From assembly GCF_000213175.1 (NCBI RefSeq), contig NW_009799099.1, positions 6,006,204 through 6,026,856 of the forward strand: 20,653 nt of DNA. Direction: 5' to 3'. Below the pieces are notes generated by a model that saw nothing but the letters and a program-made list of their open reading frames with translations, searched no databases and was not told the origin of the DNA. Of the stretch, positions 10,525-20,195 are shown piece by piece. The stretch's first letter is position 1. The number at the start of each line of letters is the position of its first letter. This DNA comes from Neurospora tetrasperma FGSC 2508 (lineage: Eukaryota > Ascomycota > Sordariomycetes > Sordariales > Sordariaceae). The translations under genes and the position numbers were made by a program.

Positions 10525-10763
10525 ATTTGTTTCTTAGATCAAACTGAATGTAACTGCCAAATTGCAAAGCACGCGCGCTGGTCTATCGTGACATGTGCAA
10601 CTGCGACCATGCAGTCCAATAGGACTGAAAAGTTCATGGTCATTCAACTTGGCTTTGACTCGGCTCCCCACGCAACATCATCAACTTCAACTTTGCCCGC
10701 AGAACAAGACAATGAAACCTTATCATTCCTCCATATTGGCTCTTCCCCTTCACTTCCGCCCAA

Positions 10764-13007
10764 TCACCCGTCAAACTCCCCTTCATCTTCCACCTCCTCT
10801 GGAACCTTCCCCTTCTTGACCTCCCTCTTCTTGGGCTTCAGCCACTCCTCGCACCCCAGCGGCCAATAAACTCGATTAAACGGGCCTCCCATCGCCCTCT
10901 CCTCCTCTGGAACCTCCTTGGGTCCCTCCGGCGCATCTTTCACATCATCCGCTGCTGTGTCCACCTCCTCAGGTTCAGCTGCCTCTTCATCCGTTGCTCT
11001 CTTCCTCTTGCCTCCCTTTTTCTTCTTGGGTGCCTTGACCGGTGGCGCAGGACGGTTCTCGTCGTCACGGTCGTAGGGCACCATGTCATTGATCTTCTCA
11101 AAGCCGGGCAATTTGAAAGTGCGCATGAGCTCAAAGACAGCTTGCTCCTTGTCTTTGGCTTCGATCATGAGGTCCATGTCTGGCGGGCAGGGAGGGAGGG
11201 TCATCACGCGTGGGCGGTGTTTACGTCGGTCGCGAGGGGTGACGGCGCCGTCGCAGGGTTCGGAGTAGTGCATTTTCTGCTTGATGCCCTTGCGCTTCCA
11301 CGTGTTGGCTATGCGCTCTTGGAGCTTGGGGTCCGAGATGTCGAGGGTACCTTCGCGAAGGTGGGCCGGGTCGAAGCAAATGTTGTGGTGGTGGTAATCG
11401 AGGACCATGGGAATGTTGAGCTCTTCGCATACGGGGAGGAGGTCGTGGACGGTCCAGCCTACGTCGTCGTTCTCGAGGACGAGGCGGTTCTTGCAGGACT
11501 GCGAGAGGCGGGCGTAGTTCTTCTTGAAGCGCTCGAGGGTGGCGGCTTTGTCGCCGAATTGGCCGCCCATGTGAATGATCATTACTGCGTCGCGGTTTTG
11601 TTGCTCCGGGAGCTTGAGAAGGGAGAGAAGTTCATCGTGATATTCGAGATCTCGGATGGCGGACTCGACTACTTCTTTACGAGGAGAGCCGAGTTGGGTA
11701 AACTATGTAAAAACTACGGTCAGCAGCAAAGAGAAACAGGAAACGACGAGAAAACCTACCTGTCCTGGGTGTGTGGTCAAGCGGTGGCCAAGCTCAGCTG
11801 CTACCCTTCCTGCTTCAGCAAGTACCTCGGATGCGAAAGGCGCCAGTTTGTATCCATGTACTGGATGACTGGCAAAGGGAAACATCTCAGAGCTGAGTCG
11901 AAGGAACCTGATGCCGTACTTTTCATTCCAACGCAGCATCTTGACAATGTCGCGGGCGTTGGCCAACCCGAGCTCCTGCACAAACTTGTGTCCCAATTCA
12001 TCCTGCGGTTCCTTCGACTTGTCAGGCTTATTCTTCAAGTGATGTTCCGGCTCGTCCTCAAACTGAAGCGGATGTCTGTGATCGACAATGGATGCCATAC
12101 GGCAAGTCCTAGAACTGAAGATGGGCGGCTTTGCGTTGCGCAAGTAGGTGTTGAGACATGCCTAGGTACACTCTGTTAGATGTGATCCTTTTTGAGATTT
12201 GAGCAATGTACTAACATAACCTAGTCGGCCCTTCCATGGCAATGGTAAGTAGCTGCTATTGACAGCTGGTGGCCGAGCGGCACCGCGTTCAGCCGCATCC
12301 TGCGCATCTTCTGGTTCGATAATGTTGGTTGCGGCTGGCTCCATTTTCACAACGTCGTCAACACCAATCTCCGCCTCGCCCTCGACGTCTTTCGAATGGG
12401 TCTTGAGCACCGGTTCCTTCGCCTCCCGCTCCTCGGCATTGGCAGATTTGTGGTGATAAGGCGCAGTTGGGAAGCGGCTGACCACTGATGGTACGGGGAT
12501 ACCGTCCTCTTCGAGTTGCTTCTTCTGTCGCTTTGTCGCTCTTTGTAGTCGTCTTTCCATCCTCGCTAAGCCTTCTATGGCCATTTTGACTCCCTCCTCT
12601 TGTTCCTTCCCCTCCCGCAAACAATGGCCATTTGCGTCTTTGCCCATCATACGCCCAGCCAATTCCTCCCCGCTTCGTTTTTCATGGTCACCGTCCTTTT
12701 CGCTGCTGGGCTGCAGAATATTACGACCTGATCGCCGAAGATTGCGTGCGGATGACGGGGCCGAGGAGTCCAGGGTTGAGCTGAAGGTGGAACTCTCGCT
12801 TTGTGGCGTGTCCAGTGCCGCTGCTTTGGATTTACGGGAAGGCATGGTGTGGAAGGATGTGGTTGACGTGCGTCGTGTTGTGCAGACAGGCACAGCAGGA
12901 CGCAGTGACCGCGTGATGTACACAAGACCGCCTGTACGGAAGCTTTGTAAATATGATGCCGCTGTGACAATCGTGGACCTTGGTCGGATGTAGCGGGCAA
13001 TGTTCAT
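10764..13007 (-). CDS. mus-18: UV-damage endonuclease UVDE (MUS-18), three exons
   Basis: UVDE nicks DNA 5' to UV photoproducts (pyrimidine dimers, 6-4 products) and starts an excision repair route independent of NER. Exons: 13007-12216, 12161-11760 and 11702-10764, with a TGA at 10766-10764. Introns are 54 nt (GTTAGT, CTAAC, CCTAG) and 57 nt (GTAGGT, CTGAC, ATAG), both phase 0. From the ATG at 12845 the product is 656 residues, the length I recall for Neurospora MUS-18; from the ATG at 13007 it is 710. In 656-aa numbering the TIM-barrel domain starts near 205 (RLGYACLNTYLR). Metal-ligand motifs are SH309, HPGQ (His341), HMGG (His388), LENDD (Glu421), DYHHHN (Asp446, His449) and HYSEP (His489, Glu492). 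A basic nuclear signal PKKKKGGKRKR lies at 569-579, followed by an acidic tail. The 54 extra residues of the long form look like a mitochondrial presequence. The frame is intact. Confidence 0.95.
12843..12845 (-). other. mus-18: internal start codon of mus-18 (short, nuclear form)
   Basis: The ATG at 12845-12843 lies in CACCATGCC, with A at -3, close to the Neurospora start consensus. It begins MPSRKSK and yields 656 residues. The upstream in-frame ATG at 13007 has C at -3 (ACCTATGAA), a weak context, and no out-of-frame ATG lies between the two. Both features fit leaky scanning. Confidence 0.6.
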
Positions 13008-13072
13008 AGGTATGCTGGTTCGGTGGGAGGATGCTGCCTCGAGGGAAGCAGCTGCCAATGACTCGTGTTTTG

Positions 13073-13232
13073 GATCGAAGTAGTTTGTGGTCGAAATGCG
13101 TTGCGTGGGATGTATGGATCAATGGTAGAGGTATCTCCAGGTGATGTGTTTTCTGGGAGGTAGGTACTCAACGGGGTATATCAGTCAAATGCGGCCGTAA
13201 TGACTGCTGGGAGGCGTCAAGAAATGTCGATC
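13073..13232. promoter_or_regulatory. GATC boxes upstream of mus-18 (candidate light-response sites)
   Basis: GATC occurs at 13073-13076, 13117-13120 and 13229-13232, two of them as CGATC or GATCG, within about 230 bp upstream of the first mus-18 ATG. The White Collar complex of Neurospora binds GATC-type light-response elements, and UVE1 genes are reported to be light-induced in fungi. The spacing is looser than in classical elements, so this is only a suggestion. Confidence 0.25.
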
Positions 13233-13239
13233 CCAACCT

Positions 13240-15460
13240 TGGGTCCAGCCGTATCCCACACACTATGTATTAGAAATTTGAATGGCGAGCTGAAATAGCA
13301 TTTCGCCGCTAAATAGGTCCAAGTCACAGATGGATGACAAAAATGGTCAGCAAAACTGTTGCCGTCATGTGCGCGTATTCACTCTTCGTGTCTGTCTCGG
13401 GCGCCAGAGGGTACGGCGGTGCTCTTGTTTGCCGTGGTATTCGCAAGAGGCAAAAACAGGCAAAAGGGAGGGTTTGTTTGTGTAAGCTGCAAATCGGGCT
13501 GTCTTATATTATAACAATTCTTCCTCATGAGTGGTTGTATAAGCAGGGAGGACACGAATGGACCCTGGAGACCCTGAGGGAAGCCAAGGGAACCAAAGCG
13601 AAAAAGCAAAAAGAAAGTGATCTCATTTGGCCACTTCAGAGGTTGAGAAAAGGCGTTCCCCATACGTTTGTGCGATGCGTGCGAATACAGGGCGGGTTGG
13701 CGATCGAGCAAACATGGAAGAGAGGCGATGTTGACGAGAAAAGAAGCGAGCCGGGTCCCCCCTTCTTTGAGCAGAACAGATCGATGACAAACCGAAGGAA
13801 GGCTGGAAGGGGGAAATGATTATGAACTCCTCCCTTCTGAGGTTCAATGTGCGACCGGAGCGTCGTTTTCCTTTCTCTGTCGGGTGTCAACCCTTCAGCA
13901 ACAACTGGGTGATTATCTAAATGCCAGCCAGGCCAAACGAACCTCGACCTAGGTATGCTGCTTCATGCCTCCCCCCAACATATGTGAGTGTGTGTTAAAC
14001 GCGTTGAAGATCATCTCCCTGACGTTGTGCCGTCAACTTGGATCGAGATTGGCCAATCCAAACGCTTCATTCCATCAGTCGATGAAGTCATAGCGGGGCA
14101 TCTGGCCCTGCAATGAGTCTCGGCCAAGCCGTCAAAGGAATCGTTTTGGGGGGACATTTGGGGTTCAGTCCAGATATGGCCCGTGCGCGGAGCAGCCAGG
14201 CGCTGTTCGTCCGGACCTGAACTTCCGTTGACTGGTTTCATGACGGAGGAACTTCAAACATCGGCTCAGGGGCAATTGTTGTTTGCCGAGAGAAGAAGCA
14301 TCGATGATGACGACCAGGAATCATCCGAGCGGCTCCTTACTCTCTTCCATTGGACCACAAGCAAAGCTCAACGTTCCACGGACTCTTGGTTGTCAGCCGC
14401 CGACAATTACCCGAAACGGATAACAGTCCTGGTAGTGTACAAGCCACTGTGTCCTGCGAGACTGTGTACAGGTACACTAGTGTACTGCTACCGTTGCTAC
14501 CCTGAAGATCGCCAGGGACCTCCCGTCCTGCCGCTGTTCCGGAATCCCGATCGTTGTCATCGTGTCTTCAACCATCAGATGCCATCTAATGCGTCCCCTT
14601 TTTATCTCTTTGACGCGGATATTTCGTTTATTGCATTCTGGTCTCATGGAAGGAATGGTTTGGGAATGACTGGATTCTTAATCTTGGTTCGACTTTGCTG
14701 TCGTCGTTTGCACCATCCAACCTGGAAGGAGTCTTTATGTTCGATCTTCAACATAATACCTTACTGTATAACGGCACGACCTCGCGGCGCCCTTCACCTA
14801 GACTAGGTAGGTACCTATGTCAAGCCATTGTCCTGACTCCCAAAGTCATCACCTTTATCATGTCCCATCTCTACCTGGTAGTAGCCATTCCATTACTCTT
14901 TTCCATGTCGCGGATCCCACGGATGTTGGTCAGTCAAGATGTAACGCCGCGCCGTCTTTGGCTCTTGTGTTTGAAACTGTGCCGTCCAGTCATTCGCCTG
15001 TGATTTCTTTCCCATCACCAATTAATGCCTGCTTCAGCCTACAGGCATACTCATGTTAAGCTGCGCATAGCAGCGGTGGATTATTTACTCACAGGGGTGA
15101 AAGTAGGTGTCCAGGACCTGCCAAAACATTGAGACAGGTGTTTACCTGTACACTTATCGCTTGTGCTGAGTGTATAATGTTGCCCGTCATCCTCCGTCAT
15201 TTTCCCTCTGCGCCTTGTAGCTGCAGTTCTCAATCAGACATAGGACTCTCTCTAGAGTTATACGCCGCTCTTGGTTGCCTATAAGGTTCACTGCTCTGCC
15301 ACTGCCCCTCCAGGCCCAGGGGCACAGGACTGTCTCACACCTAGCCAGAGCTTTGTCGAGAAGCAGCCGTAGCTTTTGCATATCTAGCGGACTTGCCGCT
15401 GTGAGGTTCAAGATGAATCGGAACTTTCTGTTCTCGCAGATATCGCCAGAAGCTTGCGGG
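13240..15460. other. intergenic between mus-18 and the receptor gene
   Basis: mus-18 and the CFEM receptor gene are divergently transcribed, so both promoters lie in this stretch. Open frames exist (plus strand 13334-13819, 161 codons; plus strand 14240-14806, 188 codons from the first ATG) but carry no recognisable domain. The stretch contains a perfect 14-bp palindrome at 14472-14485 and TATA-like words near 15172 and 15280 ahead of the receptor gene. Confidence 0.5.
14240..14806 (+). CDS. unrecognised open frame, 188 aa (doubtful)
   Basis: The frame opens with an ATG at 14240 (MTEELQTSAQ) and runs to a stop at 14806. It is longer than usual for chance frames here, but I see no domain, signal peptide or conserved motif. 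The middle is cysteine- and arginine-rich without a regular pattern. No introns or strong start context support it. It could instead be part of the divergent promoter region. Confidence 0.17.
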   Translation: MTEELQTSAQGQLLFAERRSIDDDDQESSERLLTLFHWTTSKAQRSTDSWLSAADNYPKRITVLVVYKPLCPARLCTGTLVYCYRCYPEDRQGPPVLPLFRNPDRCHRVFNHQMPSNASPFYLFDADISFIAFWSHGRNGLGMTGFLILVRLCCRRLHHPTWKESLCSIFNIIPYCITARPRGALHLD

Positions 15461-15462
15461 AG

Positions 15463-15465
15463 ATG
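15463..15465 (+). promoter_or_regulatory. overlapping upstream ATG before the receptor start
   Basis: An ATG 8 nt upstream of the receptor start codon is in a different frame and its frame overlaps the start (GATGACACGATGTGG). The main ATG has A at -3 and the upstream one G at -3. It could dampen translation of the receptor. Confidence 0.4.
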
Positions 15466-15470
15466 ACACG

Positions 15471-17436
15471 ATGTGGTTTCTATCGAGCGTTGTTCTGTTC
15501 ACCATCGTGTCCTACGGGGCAACAGCTCTTCAGCCACGGACCGACTCTGACATTCTCGCCTTGTATCCAGAATGTGCCGTACGTACCTCCGGCATTATTG
15601 AGACCAAAGCTGTTGATGTGATGCTGAGACTCAATCCAGCAAAATTGTATCCAGGTCCACCTCATCGACGAATCTTGCATGCAATCCAGCAATGACTGGG
15701 CATGCCTCTGCACTAACCAAGTAAACCACACACTCTCTTCGTCCTTCTACCACTGCCTCTCGCAGTTCTGTTCCATCCGGCAAACCCTCAGTGAGCCCTT
15801 CCCCTTTGTATCCACATACCCTCTCCGAATCTGAACCTCCAAGTGCTAACAAACCACGTAGCAACCCAGAACATCACAACCATCAATTGCCATCTCCCCA
15901 CGAGGGACCGCTCCGCCCTCCTTCTCCGTGAAAACATTGCACTCCTAGTCTCCACCCTTCTGCTAACCACCTTGCGAACTTTATACAAACTCTTTGTCCC
16001 TTTTCCGGCCCACCCCAACACCGACAGCTCCTCGCACGGCTTCTCACGACCGCCTTCCCAGTATCTGCCTAGGTTACAGCGCCTACACGCAGACGACTAT
16101 GCCCTCATTTCCATAACTCTTCTCGGTCTACCCAACCTCTTGCTCGCCATCTTTCGTCTCCATCCCTTGGGAGTAGGCCAGGATGCGTGGACTTTGCCTC
16201 TGGACAACATCGCCAAAACGGTGCGGTATGGATACGGAATGGGTGTTGTTTACTTTCTACAAGTTGCCCTCACCAAAGTGGTGTTTCTGCTTTTCTACCT
16301 CAGGATCTTCCCGGGAAAGGTGGTGAGAAGGGTGCTATGGGCAACACTTTCGGTTTGTGTGCTGTTTGGGTTGGGCAGTGCCATTGCTGGGGTTTTGCAA
16401 TGCACTCCGGTGAGGTGGTGGTTCGAGGGCTGGGATTATCGGGAGGGCATACCGGGGGGAGATGCGACCTGGGAAGGATGGGGAGAAGATGGGGGAGGGA
16501 GGAGACCTGGGAGATGCATAAACAGAAAGGCCTTCCACGTCGCTGCGGCGGTGATCAGTATCTCCATCGATATCTGGATGCTGGCAATTCCGCTGTGGTG
16601 TATCAGGGGACTGAGGATGAGTGTATGGAAGAAGATGGGGGTGGTGGGGATGTTTGGCATCGGGATGCTGTGAGTTTCTCCTTCTTTACCCCCATGTTCT
16701 TCTTGATCCCTTGCTTTGGCCGTCAGTGTCATGTCCGATGCTCTTTGCTGACATGGACGTGGATAGTGTCACAATATTCAGTTGCATCCGACTGCGTGAA
16801 CTGACTGTGTTTACGGAAACGCCCAACCCGACGCAAGCACTGTTCGATGTCGATCGGTGGTCTACTCTGGAAGCGGCGTCGAGTATCTTTTGCGCTTGCA
16901 TGCCGACGCTGAGACAAATGGTGGTTAGCGTTGTCAGTCTTGGGAGGAGGAGGTTTGGAAAAAGGGGTTCATCAAGCGGTGGCAGCGGAAAGGTTGGAAG
17001 TTCGAGTACCTCTACAGTCGCTCTAGGGATCAACTCACGATATTCTCGCTCAACAGAGAATCCTAACGGTTCGCAACATCGCTTCTCGGATACCCCCCAA
17101 GAGAAACTACCCGACACAGAGCAACCCGTCCAGGATCTTTCCCATGACATGTCAGAAAACCATGATATCCGCAGCGGCAATAGCAGTATTATGTACACGG
17201 TCGAATACAGCGTCGAAGTGGACAATAGTCCTGCCAGTGCCATCACTCCTGAATCGGGACGGCTAAGTCCCCCACCGTACACGTATGGTAACGGCCCCCA
17301 AGATCCCCCGGGAGTCAACGACAACTGCGAAAATTATCGAGCGTGTGTGGTGTCGCGAAACTTGGGGAGGATCGGCGGAGGAGGAGGATCGCTCAGGAGG
17401 CAGAGTATGAGTCCGAGGTTGAGGGTTGTGGCCTGA
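15471..17436 (+). CDS. CFEM-domain seven-transmembrane PTH11-like receptor, 578 aa
   Basis: Exons: 15471-15578, 15640-15790, 15862-16669 and 16767-17436 (TGA). The introns (61, 71 and 97 nt) have GTACGT, GTGAGC and GTGAGT donors; CTAAC (intron 2) and CTGAC (intron 3) branch points are clear. Residues 1-20 form a signal peptide. Residues 33-96 form a CFEM domain with eight cysteines (35, 39, 49, 58, 60, 75, 80, 96) and the conserved Asp55 three residues before the CxC motif. Seven membrane segments follow, near 111-132, 165-184, 209-233, 244-266, 310-332, 345-366 and 388-410. They carry family marks such as FYLRIFP (TM3) and RWSTLEAASSIFCACMPTLR (TM7). The tail of about 170 residues is Ser/Gly/Pro-rich and cytoplasmic. 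The architecture matches the PTH11-like GPCR-like class of filamentous ascomycetes, in which PTH11 of the rice blast fungus senses surfaces. The ligand is unknown. The loop between TM4 and TM5 has a Gly/Trp-rich insertion (about 282-302). Confidence 0.88.
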
Positions 17437-17439
17437 ACT

Positions 17440-19900
17440 TTGTGCTTTGCGTCGACTGGGCCGCCGCGATGGCTTTCGCTCGGAGGAGTTGACTGTTGAG
17501 GAATATGTCAGCACGGTTCTGTTTCTCCAGTCTAGGCATGTTACAAAGGCTTCAGCCTCCTTTGGGGGTTGGTCGATTCAGCCTCGCCATATGGTCTTTC
17601 TAGGTACCTAGTCCACGACAGATTGAAGCAGGCAAAAGGCGTCGACTAGTCAAGATTGGCCGATCGCACAAGGAGCGACAACTCACGAACCGTATCGAGT
17701 CAGCAGAGGCTGCAGAAGCAGAGTCAGAAGTTGATGCTTGTTACTTTGCCTTTTCCTTACATTCCAGTAGTTCTCTTCCGAACAGCTGCCAGGTTCAGGA
17801 CATTCGGATCGCGACTAACTTTCGCATCCTTCCCCACTCGAGAGACATTTAGTACCGACCTAATTTTGGTCCCCTCCGTTCAATGTGTCCGACGATAAGC
17901 TTCCTTCGACGGACACTGCTGTTGGTGGCATCAAGAATTCCCACGGATGTGCATTGGTGCCAGAAGTAATCTAGAGGCTTATCGAAAGTATTGATCTTGG
18001 CCTGCTCACGGAGCTTCGCTGCAGTCGCGTTCTTCGGGTTTTCTTGTTGAAGGAAGCTCCAAGGCCACGAGCGCGTTTTCTTACTGTCGTAGGAGGAGCT
18101 GGAGTAGCCAGGGTGGGCAGAAATCTGTCTGCTAGAACTCTGTATCATGTTTGTCGAGTGCCGGTATTGGTGAAATGTTGGCCACTTTTGTTGACGGTGG
18201 TCCAGGTCAACGGATTGAACACAAAGAATGGAGATGAAGTGAAGCTGACTGGTGTACAATTGCGTGCGGAAGGCGCGCCCCATTCAAATTTTCCCACAGA
18301 GAGTGCCCGTCCATTGCGGATTTTGCAGGGAAGACTCTGATTCCTTTCTGCAGACCAACCAGCCGATCAAATCCTTTGACTTGATTCTCGTCTTGCCCGA
18401 CTACTTGCACAAATGATTGCCTCCTAGGAGATTCAACATTGTGCTCCAGAGAATGCCGAGGAGCTGTAGTCTTGTTCTGCCTCAACATTATATGTACCTC
18501 CCAAGGACCACCCCGCGGTAAAAAGTTAACGCAAAGGAAATCCATTTCACGGTTACAAGCACAGATTAGATTCGTTCTGTCTGTAATTCGTATTCACCAA
18601 GGTAGAGGTGCCTTCCTCCTCTGGTCTTGCCGTCTTTCGGATGGCCGCTTGTGTTCCGCTTCAGGCTCCGACTCATCTGACGTCTGATGATGCCATGAAC
18701 AGCTCGTGACTTCTGTTTTGGCCGCAGGAAAACCCCTGTGTAATTTGGGGGGGCGGCTCAACTTGGTCATCAAAGCGGTCACCTCGCTCTTTTACATCGT
18801 AAAGTCGGGAAAGGGCGGTTCCATCCTGCCCGTGTCCCCTGTAGGGAAGGTGCCCCAAGTCAATACACACCTGACAAGGACTCTGTTGCTCAACCTTTGC
18901 CTTCAGTCAACTCCCTTCTCCCGAGTTTGCTTCGTCACGCTGAGTTCAGCCTTCCTTGGCGTAGGTCCATAACATGATCTTGCTTGTATTCTAATTTGCC
19001 TGGAGGAGTAGAGGTACCACTAGTCTTGAGATCACATGCTCTTCAAATGGCTTCACTTTGGTCTCAACAACGGTAACAATTGAAATATTGCCACGCTCAA
19101 TATTTCTGGCTCTTGCTCTTTCCGTTGTGAGGAGGCATTTACGTCACGTTTCTCTCGTGATTATTACTGCCTACCCGTAGTGTCATCCGCATGGATCGAG
19201 GCTCGTCGATTCCGCCCTCATGTGCCATCCCAGGGGCAGCCATCCGCAGCGTGCCTTCCCCTCGGGTTAAGACTGTGTGCCTAGATCGCTCCCGAATGAT
19301 CAACCTCTTATCTGAGGAGGCCGATGACGGACGATCCCTCAAAACTACTTCCCGTCTTTCTTCATGGCAGCAATCTCCGCATGCAGCAGATTACATTTCT
19401 GCCTGGAGGAAGGCACCCCTCTGCCTGAACTGGACTCTCTCCAGCCCAAGCCTTTCTGCTAGATTTTGCGGCTAAATGAGCCTCCGTCGGTCCCAAGGCA
19501 TAACCAGCTAGCTACCGTAGAGGTATCAACAATGATAATCGGATGAAATTGTTTCTGAATGCCTCAGTATTCTCTGAGAGATTGTCCCAAGTGCCTCGGT
19601 CCCGAGCATCAGCTTTGTAGCCGGCTCATCCCATGTTTCCATCGACTGCGGACTCAAAGACTGCTTTCCCAATCACCGCACACTTGAATGCCTGGAGCAG
19701 ACTGTCCGTGAGCAGTTATCGTACCTTCCTCAAGAGCGTTCTTGCCTTCGAACCTTGCATGCGTGACCGGTCTGCCGAGTTGGGATGAAACACACGCAAT
19801 TTTCTTCGCAGGTTGACTCAGTGACTTCATTCTGTTCCTTCTCACAATAGGTTTGCCCGAGCACTTGTCCATCCCACCTGGAGGAAGATAAAAGACCCTC
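17440..19900. other. intergenic, no convincing gene
   Basis: This stretch probably starts with the receptor 3' UTR and ends in the promoter of the gene at 20410. Short open frames on both strands overlap and carry no recognisable domain. GTAGAGGTA occurs at 19008-19016 and 19517-19525. Confidence 0.5.
17849..18283 (-). CDS. unrecognised open frame, 144 aa (doubtful)
   Basis: A minus-strand frame runs from an ATG at 18283 to a TAA at 17849. Its second half (for example INTFDKPLDYFWHQCTSVG) uses C- and G-ending codons fairly often, as Neurospora coding DNA does. The first 45 residues look like untranslated sequence, so a start at the later Met (MIQSSSRQ) is possible. No domain or neighbour supports it. 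Confidence 0.2.
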   Translation of the reverse strand: MGRAFRTQLYTSQLHFISILCVQSVDLDHRQQKWPTFHQYRHSTNMIQSSSRQISAHPGYSSSSYDSKKTRSWPWSFLQQENPKNATAAKLREQAKINTFDKPLDYFWHQCTSVGILDATNSSVRRRKLIVGHIERRGPKLGRY

Positions 19901-19970
19901 TCCTCCCTCGGTCTCGTTCCTTTCCTCTTCTCCTTCTTCACCCTCACCACCCAGTTCAACCTTACCAGAG

Positions 19971-20017
19971 CAGCAGCAGCAGCAACAGCCCAAGCAGCAG
20001 CAGCAACAACAGCAAAG
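19971..20017. repeat. CAG/CAA repeat in the leader of the right-edge gene
   Basis: CAG and CAA units run through this stretch and read as poly-Gln in one plus frame, but that frame has no ATG and stops at TAG 20031-20033. CAG/CAA-rich, CT-rich leaders are common in Neurospora 5' UTRs, which fits its position just before a donor site. Confidence 0.7.
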
Positions 20018-20032
20018 ACTCTCGCCTCCATA

Positions 20033-20140
20033 GTAAGCACCATTCCCACCCCTTCGACTCTGTCCCCAATTTGTTCAGTTTCCTTCGCGAAACTTCTTGC
20101 CGAACTGTCGGAAAGCCCTTCTAACATTGCAACCTGACAG
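20033..20140 (+). other. probable first 5'-UTR intron of the right-edge gene
   Basis: A GTAAGC donor at 20033, a CTAAC branch site at 20121-20125 and an acceptor CTGACAG ending at 20140 define a 108-nt intron. All three signals fit the consensus. Confidence 0.5.
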
Positions 20141-20195
20141 CCAGTTGAACAAGACCAGAGCACCAGCGACCCAGTTTCGCCAAAGCCCACGCAAG

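Noticed and set aside
11142-12179. A 345-codon open frame on the plus strand
   Set aside because: It is antisense to mus-18 exons 2-3 and crosses both its introns. The minus-strand reading has the UVDE catalytic motifs, so the plus frame is a by-product of its codon bias.
13007-13058. A further upstream extension of mus-18 to 13058
   Set aside because: The codon there is TTG, not ATG; the first in-frame ATG is at 13007.
13623-13715. A 30-codon minus-strand peptide resembling a mitochondrial presequence (MFARSPTRPVFARIAQ)
   Set aside because: It ends at a stop after 30 residues, no good splice donor lies before that stop, and no downstream exon is recognisable.
13334-13819. A 161-codon plus-strand frame with a signal-peptide-like start (MVSKTVAVMCAYSLFVSVSG)
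   Set aside because: After the hydrophobic start it is basic, irregular sequence without a domain or cysteine pattern, and minus-strand frames over it are also open. It lies in the mus-18 promoter side; support is too weak to list as a gene.
16187-16804. A 205-codon plus frame within the receptor gene
   Set aside because: It is out of frame with the CFEM-7TM reading, whose membrane segments and family motifs are clear.
19850-20033. Poly-Gln reading of the CAG/CAA repeat on the plus strand
   Set aside because: The frame has no ATG, begins after a stop, and ends at TAG; it fits untranslated leader better.
19654-20190. A 178-codon minus-strand frame with Ala/Val-rich segment
   Set aside because: It is the reverse reading of the CAG/CAA repeat and CT-rich leader of the plus-strand gene at 20410; no domain.
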